Origin: Nocardioides speluncae
GTDB lineage: Bacteria > Actinomycetota > Actinomycetes > Propionibacteriales > Nocardioidaceae
Direction of reading: 5' to 3'
DNA length: 64,000 bases
Assembly (NCBI RefSeq): GCF_003121585.1
Contig: NZ_QEOO01000016.1
Location: 552,121 to 616,120, forward strand
Numbering within the stretch: the first letter of the stretch is position 1; every line of letters starts with the position of its first letter. Positions 8,334 through 16,600 of the stretch are shown here, piece after piece. The notes beneath the pieces were generated by a model that ran no database searches, had not been told where the DNA came from, and was given only the letters and a program-made list of their open reading frames with translations. The translations under genes were made by a program, and so were the position numbers.

Positions 8334-9062
8334 CTACGCCAGCGGGTTCGCGCTAGGGAGGAGCAGGTCGAGGAATCCGGCGAACTGTTCCGTGAGGCTG
8401 TTCAGGACGGCATGGCCCTTCGCGGGCGTGGCGAGTGATGGCCGGCCGATGACGCCGCTGGTGCTGTACCCGCCAACACCGAGGACGAGTAGATGCGGTC
8501 GGTGGTCCGCGGTGTGGTCGGCTGTTAGGTAGCTGTCGCGTACGACGTCGGGGGCGATGCCTAGCAGCATGCTCGTCTCGAGTTCGCCGGCGTGCATGTC
8601 CGATGAGTTGCTTGTCGAGATGCCCGCAGCAGCGCGGGCGGTCGTCCACTCGTCACGTCCTGGATAGAGCGCCATGCACGGTGCTTCGGACTCGGCGTTG
8701 CCCTGCTGAACAATGTTCGAGAGCACGTAGTTGCCCCCATGGCCGTTGACCAGCACGAGTCGTTCGATCCCGCTCAGCGCCAAGGACCTGCGGATGTCCT
8801 GGACGATGAGCGTGAGGGTGGTCGCGCTAATGCTGACTGTTCCGGGCCAGGCGGCGTGCTCGTGAGAGCACGAGATCGTGATGGGTGGGAGGAGCAGCAG
8901 CTCGTGGGCATCCGCGACTCGCTGTGCGACCGCGCTGGCGATCATGGTGTCGGTCGCCAGCGGTAGGTGATCGCCGTGTTGCTCGAAACTTCCGATCGGC
9001 AGAACTGCTGTTCCGCTGCTCGCCCGCGAGTTCGCCGTGGTCGCAGATGTGATCCAGGTCAA
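8334..9062 (-). CDS. Creatininase-family amidohydrolase
   Basis: The 242-residue protein has the creatininase signature: LPIGSFEQHGDHLPLATDT (metal ligands E, H, D), NGHGGN, and DMHAGELETS with further ligands. Family members hydrolyse cyclic amides or small peptides; in the mycofactocin pathway a relative (MftE) trims a RiPP precursor. The start is a TTG overlapping the stop of the XRE-TPR regulator gene. It lies about 4 kb from the lanthipeptide precursor and points away from it, so a role in that pathway is only a possibility. The substrate is unknown. Confidence 0.82.
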   Translation of the reverse strand: MTWITSATTANSRASSGTAVLPIGSFEQHGDHLPLATDTMIASAVAQRVADAHELLLLPPITISCSHEHAAWPGTVSISATTLTLIVQDIRRSLALSGIERLVLVNGHGGNYVLSNIVQQGNAESEAPCMALYPGRDEWTTARAAAGISTSNSSDMHAGELETSMLLGIAPDVVRDSYLTADHTADHRPHLLVLGVGGYSTSGVIGRPSLATPAKGHAVLNSLTEQFAGFLDLLLPSANPLA

Positions 9063-10462
9063 AGGATGCTGCTCCTTGTTTGTGCCGCGTCGGATCGTCC
9101 GGCGCGGATCGAATCGATATCCCTGCCTACCTCTAGGCCGAGATCCTTCATGCCGTTGGTCGCCATGGCGCGTTGCGCGTCGCGCAGCTCGCGGATCGTT
9201 CGCGCTGACTTGGTCTCCGAGGCGATGATGAGGGCGCCCTCGGCCGCTTCGTGCGCGTGGTCTCTGTCGCCGACCACGGAATAGGCGGTCGCAGCCCGTG
9301 CAAGGCAGAGGCCAAGATCTCGACGGAACTCGGGCCGCCAGTCGGCCAGCCCACGCTCGAGCGCGTCGATGGCCGGCTCAGGTCTGCCCAGCCGCACGAG
9401 GCACGTGGCCGACTCCATCTCCAGGTAAGAGGGCGTGCAGTATCCGGTCAGATCGTCCGCCTCCTCTGCGCCGGATGTCGAGGCGATGTGGGCCTGTTCC
9501 AAGCCTCGATCGATGGCGTCTTTCGTCGCCGACAGATTCTGGAGCAGGGTGTGCCCGGAGGCTTGCTGTCGCAAGATCAGTGCCCGCAGCCCTGGAGTCA
9601 GCCTCTCCCAATGCTGCAGCGCGGATGAGGCGAATCCGAGCGCACGTGCGCCATCGCGGCCATCGCTGGCGATGTTGGAATGCCGCATCAGCGCATAGGC
9701 GACCAGGGTGGGATCGCCGAGCTCGTGGCCGTACCTGAGCGCTCGGTCCGTGTAGCTTGTCGCCGCCTGAAGGTCCCCTGCGTCTTGGAACAGCCAGCCG
9801 ACGAACTCTGACACTCGCGCCGCGGTTTGCAGAAGGTCACGCCGCACTTGGCCCGCGGTGTTGGGGAGTAGTCGCTCCACGTGGGTTAGGTGCGTGGGCA
9901 CCGCGCCGAGCAGTGGTTTGGGGCCGGTTAGGTTGTCGGTCGCTGAGTAGCCGGGCAGCAGTGACCGGATCTGAGCGGCGACCTGGGGCTCTACGCGCTG
10001 CACAAGCAGCGCTGGAGCCAATGTCCTTCTGCGCGATGCATTGAGCGGTGTCCGAGCCGACAGTGGAGGAACCCGAAACCAGAGGAAATCCTCAGGAACC
10101 TTCAGTGCACGCGCCCACCCGATCAGCCGCGGCAGGTCTGTGATCTTCGCGCGTCCGGTCTCCAGGCGGCTGAGGTGACCTTGGCTGACGCTTCCCCATC
10201 GAGCGATCCGCTCCTGCGGGAGCGGCTGGTCACCATGCCACGGATGTCGGCGATACTCACGGATCACCAGTCCCATGTCGGTGTCCGCGAGGGCAGCGGC
10301 CAGCGGCTGATGATCCCAAAAGTCTGCCGGCGGATCCGGTGCGTCCCCGCCTCGTTGAGAGCGGCGGCACGGACCGCACATGCCGGTTCGGTTATCGCGA
10401 GCAAGGCCCGCGCCGCAACGACACCGCTGCGGCAGCGCTCGCGCAGATCGCCCGGTAGCCAC
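9059..10462 (-). CDS. XRE-TPR regulator with N-terminal zinc ribbon (2)
   Basis: The 467-residue paralogue of the regulator at 6759 has a CxC-x12-CxxC ribbon (C14, C16, C29, C32), the HPWHG motif, an HTH (QERIARWGSVSQGHLSRLETG) and a long TPR-like C-terminus. It starts at GTG 10462 and overlaps the creatininase-like gene by 4 bases. It is divergent from the small-gene operon at 10576, with about 110 bases of shared upstream DNA that could hold operators for both directions. Conservation with its paralogue extends through both N-terminal modules, so the two pairs probably arose by duplication followed by an exchange of enzyme. Confidence 0.82.
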   Translation of the reverse strand: MATGRSARALPQRCRCGAGLARDNRTGMCGPCRRSQRGGDAPDPPADFWDHQPLAAALADTDMGLVIREYRRHPWHGDQPLPQERIARWGSVSQGHLSRLETGRAKITDLPRLIGWARALKVPEDFLWFRVPPLSARTPLNASRRRTLAPALLVQRVEPQVAAQIRSLLPGYSATDNLTGPKPLLGAVPTHLTHVERLLPNTAGQVRRDLLQTAARVSEFVGWLFQDAGDLQAATSYTDRALRYGHELGDPTLVAYALMRHSNIASDGRDGARALGFASSALQHWERLTPGLRALILRQQASGHTLLQNLSATKDAIDRGLEQAHIASTSGAEEADDLTGYCTPSYLEMESATCLVRLGRPEPAIDALERGLADWRPEFRRDLGLCLARAATAYSVVGDRDHAHEAAEGALIIASETKSARTIRELRDAQRAMATNGMKDLGLEVGRDIDSIRAGRSDAAQTRSSIL

Positions 10463-10575
10463 CCGAACAGGCTATTGCCCGCCCGCCGGGTCGGCGAAGT
10501 TCTATGCCTCTGACGCATATCGCTCATACCTAGCTTGGTATGCGCCGGCCACCGACTCGCTTGCAGGGTTGGGGC

Positions 10576-10815
10576 ATGGTCCTGAATCGGTCAGTTCGTC
10601 CCGTCGCCCTGACGCGCTGTGTTCGCATCTGGTTCGGGTCGCATGTGGTCGCGGAGTACGAGGCTGCGCCTCAGCTGGCGGCTCGTTACGAGGACGCCAT
10701 GCGTCGTCGGTTCGCCGGGCTTCGAGTGACCAATGAAGAGATCGCTGGCGACCACGCTGCGCGCGACACGATCCAGCCGCTACCCAGTGAGCGACTGTGG
10801 GAGCTGACGCCATGA
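10576..10815 (+). CDS. Small protein, family A, copy 1
   Basis: The 79-residue protein has a core VRIWFGSHVVAEYE...YEDAMRRRFAGLRVTNEE that is repeated in the protein at 11701. The ATG at 10576 is chosen because upstream codons do not match the paralogue. It ends in an ATGA overlap with the next gene. The pattern of a short beta hairpin (VRIWFG/VVAEYE) followed by a basic helix looks like a small nucleic-acid or protein-binding unit. I do not recognise the family. Confidence 0.65.
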   Translation: MVLNRSVRPVALTRCVRIWFGSHVVAEYEAAPQLAARYEDAMRRRFAGLRVTNEEIAGDHAARDTIQPLPSERLWELTP

Positions 10816-11330
10816 GCACGAGTCGCCACGCTGTCGACGGCGCACGACCGGTCGCGTTGGGCTACATCCGCGAGGACGCGCCGATGAGCGACACCGAGGT
10901 GGCCGAGGCGACGCACGCGATGGCTGCGTACGCCGAGGGCGAGGGCTATGCACTCGGCACCGTCTACGTCGAACGAGTCGACCGAACGCCGGAAGCCTTC
11001 GAGGCGCTGCTTGCCAGCGCCATCGGAGAGGCAGCGGTCGCGGTGATCGTGACTGGCCCACACCGGGTCGTGGCGATCGGCGCGGCCTCGACGGTCCGCA
11101 CCCAGTGCCCGCTTGACGGACCATCCATCCCTCAAACCGGCGAGGCGGGCGCGCTGACTACCACGCGGCTGCGGGTGAGAACCGACGCCCGTCTCGCCGT
11201 TCCAACCGGGAGCCCCCGGCCCGGCGGCCCCACCTCCATTCATGGGGCCGGGGCAGGGGCACGGACCGGGGGCTCCCTTCCCCAGATCGATCTCAAGGTC
11301 GCAGCTCCCTGGAAGGAGCCCCAGACGTGA
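10812..11330 (+). CDS. Unknown protein, family B, copy 1, with long tail
   Basis: The 172-residue protein starts at the ATG overlapping the upstream stop. Residues 13-90 (ALGYIREDAPMSDTEVAEATHAM...) align with the gene at 11327 (VLGYVRADSRTTDRDLAQSVSDL...). The GYxR opening followed by a helix recalls the start of serine-recombinase-like or resolvase-like folds, but no catalytic Ser is evident. Residues after about 95 are low-complexity and are encoded over a large inverted repeat (11208-11277), so the tail may be a read-through of a structured intergenic region. The function is unknown. Confidence 0.6.
   Translation: MSTSRHAVDGARPVALGYIREDAPMSDTEVAEATHAMAAYAEGEGYALGTVYVERVDRTPEAFEALLASAIGEAAVAVIVTGPHRVVAIGAASTVRTQCPLDGPSIPQTGEAGALTTTRLRVRTDARLAVPTGSPRPGGPTSIHGAGAGARTGGSLPQIDLKVAAPWKEPQT
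11208..11277 (+). repeat. 70-base nested hairpin inside the small-gene operon
   Basis: Outer arms GGGAGCCCCCGG (11208-11219) and CCGGGGGCTCCC (11266-11277) are perfect 12-bp complements. An inner stem GGCCCC/GGGGCC (11226-11231 and 11244-11249) nests within. It lies within the 3' end of family B copy 1, and the ribosome site GGAAGGAGCC of copy 2 follows. It could be an attenuator, a processing site, or a decayed junction of the duplication. Confidence 0.7.
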
Positions 11331-11704
11331 GGGCCGCACGAGCGACGACGGATCGGGCAGCAGACGCCGCTGCCGCGGCTGCTCTGCCCACGCGTCACCA
11401 GGCCTACGAGCCGGTGCTCGGCTATGTCCGCGCCGACAGCCGAACCACCGATCGCGATCTCGCGCAGTCGGTGTCGGATCTGGCGGTGTTCGTAGCCGGC
11501 GCAGGGCGTGAGCTGAGCACGGTGATCGTGGAGTGGACCGATGACGCGCGGGCTGCGTTCGACGCCGCAGCCGCCGAGCTGACTGAGTTCGCAGAGTTCG
11601 CCGGGCTCACCGGGACCGCGGCAGCCCATCCGATCGTTCGGTCCGAGTGGCCGGCGGGCCGGGTACCGGTGCTGATGGCGTGTACTCCTGCGGGGCGGCC
11701 ATGA
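11327..11704 (+). CDS. Unknown protein, family B, copy 2
   Basis: The 125-residue protein starts at GTG 11327, overlapping the previous stop, with GGAAGGAGCC 7 bases upstream. After an Ala-rich lead it has VLGYVRADSRTTDRDLAQSV, matching copy 1, then AAFDAAAAELTEFAEFAGL. It ends in an ATGA overlap with family A copy 2. Together the four genes read A-B-B-A. The function is unknown. Confidence 0.62.
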   Translation: MRAARATTDRAADAAAAAALPTRHQAYEPVLGYVRADSRTTDRDLAQSVSDLAVFVAGAGRELSTVIVEWTDDARAAFDAAAAELTEFAEFAGLTGTAAAHPIVRSEWPAGRVPVLMACTPAGRP

Positions 11705-11910
11705 CCATCCAACGTCGGCGCGGCGCTGACCGCGCCATCCACGTCCCAGACCCGCACGCTGAGCCGGCGCGTCAGGTGCGCGTGTGGTTCGGGCAACAGG
11801 TCGTTATCAGGTACGAAGGCAACCCGGCCGACGCCGCGCACTATGAGGCCACGATGCGCCGCCGGTTCACCGCTGGCCGGGTGACCAATGAGGCGGTGCC
11901 AAGCCGATGA
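11701..11910 (+). CDS. Small protein, family A, copy 2
   Basis: The 69-residue protein has a core VRVWFGQQVVIRYEGN...YEATMRRRFTAGRVTNEA that aligns with the copy at 10576. It has ATGA overlaps at both ends. Unlike copy 1 it ends soon after the shared VTNE motif, which suggests that the conserved unit is about 50 residues. Confidence 0.65.
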   Translation: MTIQRRRGADRAIHVPDPHAEPARQVRVWFGQQVVIRYEGNPADAAHYEATMRRRFTAGRVTNEAVPSR

Positions 11911-12248
11911 GCGCATCAACGAACCGGAACGGATCCAACGGCCTACCCGGTGGCGGACCGGGCAATCGAGCCGACCGCCGCGGAGCGCCTCGCACGTTCG
12001 TGTTGATCCGCCACCAGGACCCCAGCGGGATCAGCGGCACCGGTGAGGTCGCCGAGGGAGTGGTGTGGTCCGACGGTTCGGTCTCGCTGCGCTGGCACGG
12101 CGAGCACGCCGCCACCACCTTCTGGGAGGGCGGGCTCTCGGCGCTCCTGCACGTCCACGGCCACAGCGGCGCCACCGAGGTCGTGTACCTGCCTCCCGGC
12201 CAAGACTCGAAGAGGGACGGACCCGAGTCTTTCCCCTGCAGGTGGTGA
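11907..12248 (+). CDS. Unknown 113-residue protein in small-gene operon
   Basis: The gene overlaps the previous one by 4 bases. The N-terminal 28 residues are Gly/Asn/Arg-rich and look disordered. Residues 30-95 (TFVLIRHQDPSGISGTGEVAEGVVWSD..., LRWHGEHAATTFWEGG, LLHVHGHSGATEVVYL) read as a compact beta-rich domain. The family is not recognised. It is the last of five tightly overlapped genes upstream of the WhiB-like gene and may belong to the same transcription unit as the lanthipeptide precursor. Confidence 0.6.
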   Translation: MSASTNRNGSNGLPGGGPGNRADRRGAPRTFVLIRHQDPSGISGTGEVAEGVVWSDGSVSLRWHGEHAATTFWEGGLSALLHVHGHSGATEVVYLPPGQDSKRDGPESFPCRW

Positions 12249-12382
12249 CCACCTGCCCCACAGACGGCGGAGCGGGCGTGCTGACACCCCATCCCGACAG
12301 CGAAGTCCGCGTCCGCTCCGCCTTGCCAGCCGACCACCAGATGCCCACCGACCTACTACCTGGAGTGGTGAACAGCCCCGTC

Positions 12383-12808
12383 ATGACGACATCGAGCCGG
12401 ATGCTGAGCCCGAGCGAGGAGATCGCTGCCACGGACGTGGTTGCTGCGCGCGGGCTGTGTGCCCGCGAGGAGGCCAACCCGGACCACTGGCTGCCGAACA
12501 TCGTGGACCGGCCACCAAACCCGGATCGGCTTCGGCGGGCACGGGCGCGCGCCGATCGGCAGTGCCGCGTGGGAGCCGAGAACGGAAAGGCGCAGTGCCC
12601 CGCGCGTACGGCGTGCCTGCTCCTGGCGGTCGGTCGCGGCGAGAAGCACGGCATCTGGGGCGGACTGATCCCGGCCGACCTGACCGCTCTGGCCAAGGAC
12701 CCTGAGCAGCTCGAGGCGTTGCTGAATGATTATCGGGCCGATGACGTCGAGGCGGATGGGTCGGTCGGGCCTCAGGACACCGGCGGGTCCGAGAGGGCCA
12801 GCGCATGA
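12383..12808 (+). CDS. WhiB-like transcription factor with atypical Cys spacing
   Basis: The 141-residue protein begins at the ATG at 12383; a GTG at 12368 is an alternative. Four cysteines (26, 61, 72, 78) and a GIWGG turn (90-94) mark a Wbl [4Fe-4S] protein. The motif CPARTAC matches the usual final C-x5-C, but the preceding spacing is C-x10-C where C-x2-C is the rule. It overlaps the next ORF (ATGA) and lies 0.6 kb before the lanthipeptide precursor, so it is a good candidate for a pathway regulator. An acidic tail after residue 115 is unlike most family members. Confidence 0.72.
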   Translation: MTTSSRMLSPSEEIAATDVVAARGLCAREEANPDHWLPNIVDRPPNPDRLRRARARADRQCRVGAENGKAQCPARTACLLLAVGRGEKHGIWGGLIPADLTALAKDPEQLEALLNDYRADDVEADGSVGPQDTGGSERASA

Positions 12809-13572
12809 TCACCGGGACTGGCCAGGCCGTCTACCGGACGGCTTGCAACCAGGATGGTCGCCGCGAATGGCAGCTCATCATCGCCGCGCGTGCGGCGCTC
12901 GACGCGCACGCGGTCTTCGAGGCCACCCACGACACCGAACCGCACTCGCTCATCCAGGATCTGGTGTGGACGCGCTGGTATCACGAGGTCCACCTGCCCG
13001 CCCACCACACGTGGCAGGCAGCCCTCGACTGCCTTCAGATCCTCCTTGGCGACCAGTTCCCTGGCCGTGATGGCTCGGGCTGGTTCACCCTGTACCTGCA
13101 GACCCTGATCGCCGCTGGGCCGCCGACTGCGAGCCGGCAGTTGACCCGGGGGGACCTCTACCAGCCGACACGAAACCTGCCTGCGCTGTACCGGTCTGCG
13201 CCCACCGTAACTGCGGCACGTATGCACGTCCGCGCGTCGCGTAGGAGCCCCGGCGCTGGCCGCTGGCCGGGCGCGCTGCACGGCGGTTCTGGCGGCGAGG
13301 TCAGCCGCCCCCTGAGCCGGTGTTCCGGCTGTTGTCCGCTGCGCCCAAAGGGGCGGATCGCGGGCCGACAACCGGTCGTTCCTTCGAGCAACCGAGAGGA
13401 GGTACCCATGGATGTGAATTTCAACAGCATGCTGACCCAGCCAGGTCTCGCATCGGGCGGCTTCGACCTGGACGTTTCCCTGCTGGAGATCTCTGACACC
13501 GCCGGCTTGGTGAACATCACCGACGACAACTGCGGCAGCACCTGCGGCGCGTGTACCACGGGCGTCGCCTAG
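12805..13572 (+). CDS. Unknown ORF running in frame into the lanthipeptide precursor
   Basis: The ATG overlaps the WhiB-like stop, and the first 130 residues look like a real protein: HAVFEATHDTEPHSLIQDLVWTRWYHEVHLP, then HTWQAALDCLQILLGDQFPGRDGSGWFTLYLQ. From about residue 140 the composition turns Arg/Ser/Pro-rich and non-protein-like. No stop occurs before the precursor, so the formal ORF is 255 residues and ends with the precursor. Most likely the upstream protein is 130-200 residues with a ragged tail and the precursor is made from its own start. I do not recognise the N-terminal domain. Confidence 0.5.
   Translation: MITGTGQAVYRTACNQDGRREWQLIIAARAALDAHAVFEATHDTEPHSLIQDLVWTRWYHEVHLPAHHTWQAALDCLQILLGDQFPGRDGSGWFTLYLQTLIAAGPPTASRQLTRGDLYQPTRNLPALYRSAPTVTAARMHVRASRRSPGAGRWPGALHGGSGGEVSRPLSRCSGCCPLRPKGRIAGRQPVVPSSNREEVPMDVNFNSMLTQPGLASGGFDLDVSLLEISDTAGLVNITDDNCGSTCGACTTGVA
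13408..13572 (+). CDS. lanA: FxLD-family lanthipeptide precursor
   Basis: The 54-residue peptide has an excellent ribosome site (GAGAGGAGG) 6 bases before its ATG. The leader carries the FxLD motif as F19-D-L-D22, followed by VSLLEISDTAG. The C-terminal core region has Cys 42, 46 and 49 with Ser44, Thr45, Thr38, Thr50 and Thr51 as dehydratable residues, so up to three (methyl)lanthionine rings are possible. Asp39-Asp40 immediately before Asn41-Cys42 are candidate targets for the methyltransferase encoded downstream, which in related class I systems leads to succinimide or isoaspartate. The leader cleavage site is not evident. LanB and LanC follow in order. Confidence 0.88.
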   Translation: MDVNFNSMLTQPGLASGGFDLDVSLLEISDTAGLVNITDDNCGSTCGACTTGVA

Positions 13573-13592
13573 CGGCGCCCACGCTCTGGGTC

Positions 13593-13630
13593 GGCCGATG
13601 TCGCTGCGGCGAGCTGCAGCGACATCGGCC
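13593..13630 (+). terminator. Hairpin between lanA and lanB
   Basis: Arms GGCCGATGTCGCTG (13593-13606) and CAGCGACATCGGCC (13617-13630) are perfect 14-bp complements with a 10-base loop that can pair further. There is no T tract. Placed between precursor and enzyme genes, it probably acts as a partial terminator or mRNA stabiliser that keeps precursor in excess. Confidence 0.7.
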
Positions 13631-13673
13631 CGGCCTTCGGTCAGGTTGTCCTACTTCTAGGGAAGGCAAAAGG

Positions 13674-16600
13674 GTGTCAGCAAACGTCGCTGCGTTCCGA
13701 TCGGGCAAGACCGCACTGCTACGTGCTGTTGCCCGTCCCGAACTGGATCTGCCGGCCTGGCCTGCCCTGGCCAGCGATACCCCCGATATCGCCGGTGCGG
13801 CCGTGCAGCTCAGCTGGTTGGGCCAGGTGTGGCAGCGCACTGAGATCGTCGAGGAGTTGAGCCTCGCCAGCCCGGGCCTAGCACGGAAGGTCCAGGCCCT
13901 GACCACGGCTACGAACCCCTCACCACGCGACGTCCGCCGCGCGGGCTTGTCGGTGTGCCGATATCTGCTGCGTGCGCAGCATCGAGCCACACCGTTCGGG
14001 CTGTTCGCCGGAGTGGCTGCCGCCAGGTTCGGCTCACACGCTCGAGTTGAGTGGGGGACTGGTCACCAGCCTGTCGTGGCCGCATCCGCAGAGTGGCTCA
14101 CGGCCGTGATCGCGAAGATCGAGACCTGCCCTGAGGCGCTCGCACACGTTCTTGTGATGACCAACAGCTGCCTGATGGTGCGCGGAGACCGGCTGATCGT
14201 GCCCTACCAGTCCCATCACCCCCGGTCGATGGACAAGCGGTCCGCCGCGGCGGAGGTGTCGATGGCCTACACCGCTCCGCTCCGAGCGGCTGTCACGGCG
14301 GCGACGGCGCCGATTCGCCTGGGTGATCTGGAAGACCGGATCCGCGCAGACTTTCCCGATGCATCCGAGTCGAGGGTCAGCGGGCTGCTCGCAGAGCTGG
14401 TTTCGCGCCGGGTCCTGATCAGTGCGCTTCATGCGCCCGCGACCCAGACCGACTCGCTGGCACATCTGATCGAGCATCTGCCCCCGGACAGCCCCGACAG
14501 TCCGCTGCCCGGGTTGGTCGGCAAGTTGCGGTCGATTCACACAGCGATGGCGGAGTGCAGCACGCGCACCGGTGACGAAGCCCGTCAGGCTCGACACGAG
14601 CTGGTAGCGAAGATGCACTCTGTGAGCGAGGTCGAGCAACACCCGCTCGCGGTCGACTTGCGACTCGATGCTGACGTCGTCCTCCCCGAAGAGGTCGCGC
14701 GGGAGGCCGAGCGCGCCGCGCTTGCGTTGGCCCGTGTGAGTGCGGCGCCCTACGGCGCAGCGGCGTGGAAGTCGTATCACCAGCGGTTCTACGAGCGCTT
14801 CGGAATCGGGTCGATGGTCCCGGTCCTCGACGTCGTTGCTGACAGCGGAATCGGCTACCCCGACGGCTATCCCGGGTCGACGGCTCCGCAGCGTCGCGCG
14901 CCGTTGTCGAGCCGCGACGAGACCCTGCTGCGGCTCGCGCAGAAAGCCGTCCTCGACGGTCGCCAGGAAGTAGTCCTGGACGAGGAGCTGATCGAGTCGC
15001 TGCAGACCGGACCTGACCCGGTCCGGCTTCCACCGCACCTCGAGGTTGGCGTGCGTGTGAACGCCGCCAGTATCGAGGCGCTGCAGCAGGGCAGCTTTGG
15101 GCTCGAGATTGTGAGCGTGTCGCGCGGCGCCGGGGTAGGAAGTGGCCGGTTCCAGCGAGTACTGAACCCGACCGACCGCGCCGACATGGCTGCCGAGCTG
15201 GCCAATTTGCCGGGAGCGGACGACAACACGGTGACCGCGCAACTGTCGTTCCCGCCGTTACAGCCCAACACCGCACACGTGGCCCGAGCTCCCCAGATGC
15301 TTCCTCTGACGATCAGCCTGGAGGAGCACCGTGGCGCTGATGACCGGACGCTGACCCTCGACGATCTGGCGGTGGGCTGCGACGGCCGGCGGATGTATCT
15401 GGCCGCACCTCGGCGTGGCCACCGGGTCGAGGCCGTCGCCATGCACGCGCTGAACCTGCGTACCCACACCCCGCCGGTAGCGAGACTCCTCATCGAACTG
15501 AGCCGTGCCCAGTGCACGGCGGTGACGATGTTCGACTGGGGAGCAGCCAGGACACTGCCGTTCCTCCCGCGTGTGCGATACGGACGATCGGTCCTTTCAC
15601 CTGCGCGCTGGCGACTGGAACCGACAGATCTCCCCGGAACGTCGGCGCCGCAGACCGAGTGGGACGACGCACTCGGCCAGTGGCGAGCCAGCCGGCGGAC
15701 GCCGCAGCACGTGTACCTGACCGAAGGGGATCGCCTGCTGGCTCTGGACCTGGATCAGCCCGGGCATCGAGTGTTGCTCAGGGAGCACCTCAACAACGCG
15801 GCGGCCGTGCTGACCGAGGCGTCCGCACAGGCGGGCTGGTGCGAGGGCCGGGCGCACGAAGTCGTGATCCCAATGAGGGCGGTCGAGCCGCCACCGTGGC
15901 CGCGGCTTCCGCGACCGACCGCGGCCAGAGTCATTGGTCGCGACCAGGGCCAAGTGCCGGCCACCTCCCGCGTGCTGCTGGCAAGCCTGTACGGCGACAT
16001 CCGCCGCCAAGACACCCTCCTGGCCCGCCACCTGCCCGACCTCCTCGACGAGCTTGGACAACCACCTTGGTGGTTCGTGCGGTTCCGTGACCCGGACCAG
16101 CACCTTCGCGTAAGAATCGCGCTACCCGATCCGGAAGCCTTCGGCGAGGTCGCCGCCACGATCAGCAGATGGTCAAAACAACTGCACCACGCAGGTCTGC
16201 TGCGTGAGGTCCGCTACTCCACCTCGTACCCGGAGACCGGCCGGTGGGGCGCAGAACGAGCATGGAACGCGGCCGAGGACGTGTTCGGTGCTGACTCGCG
16301 CGCGCTGCTCACACAACTGCGACAGCCCGCGACACCGCATCGACGTGCGCTGGTCGCCGCGCACAGCGTCGCCATTGCGTGCACCTTTGCCGGCAGCGTC
16401 ACCGCCGGCATGCAATGGCTCATCGACAACATCCCGGCAACGGCACCCGAGCCGCTTCCCCGTGAGCAGTTCAGCCAGGCCGTCCAGGCTGCCAACCCCA
16501 ACGACAATAGGGCAGCGTTGCGTGCTCTGCCCGGTGGCGCCGCGATCGTGCAGGCGTGGGCCGGCCGCGACGCCGCCCTCGTTCACTACCGCGACCTGCT

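Noticed and set aside
12065..12382. N-terminal extension of the WhiB-like ORF
   Set aside because: Overlaps the 113-residue gene and has no WhiB-like content; the family starts shortly before the first Cys.
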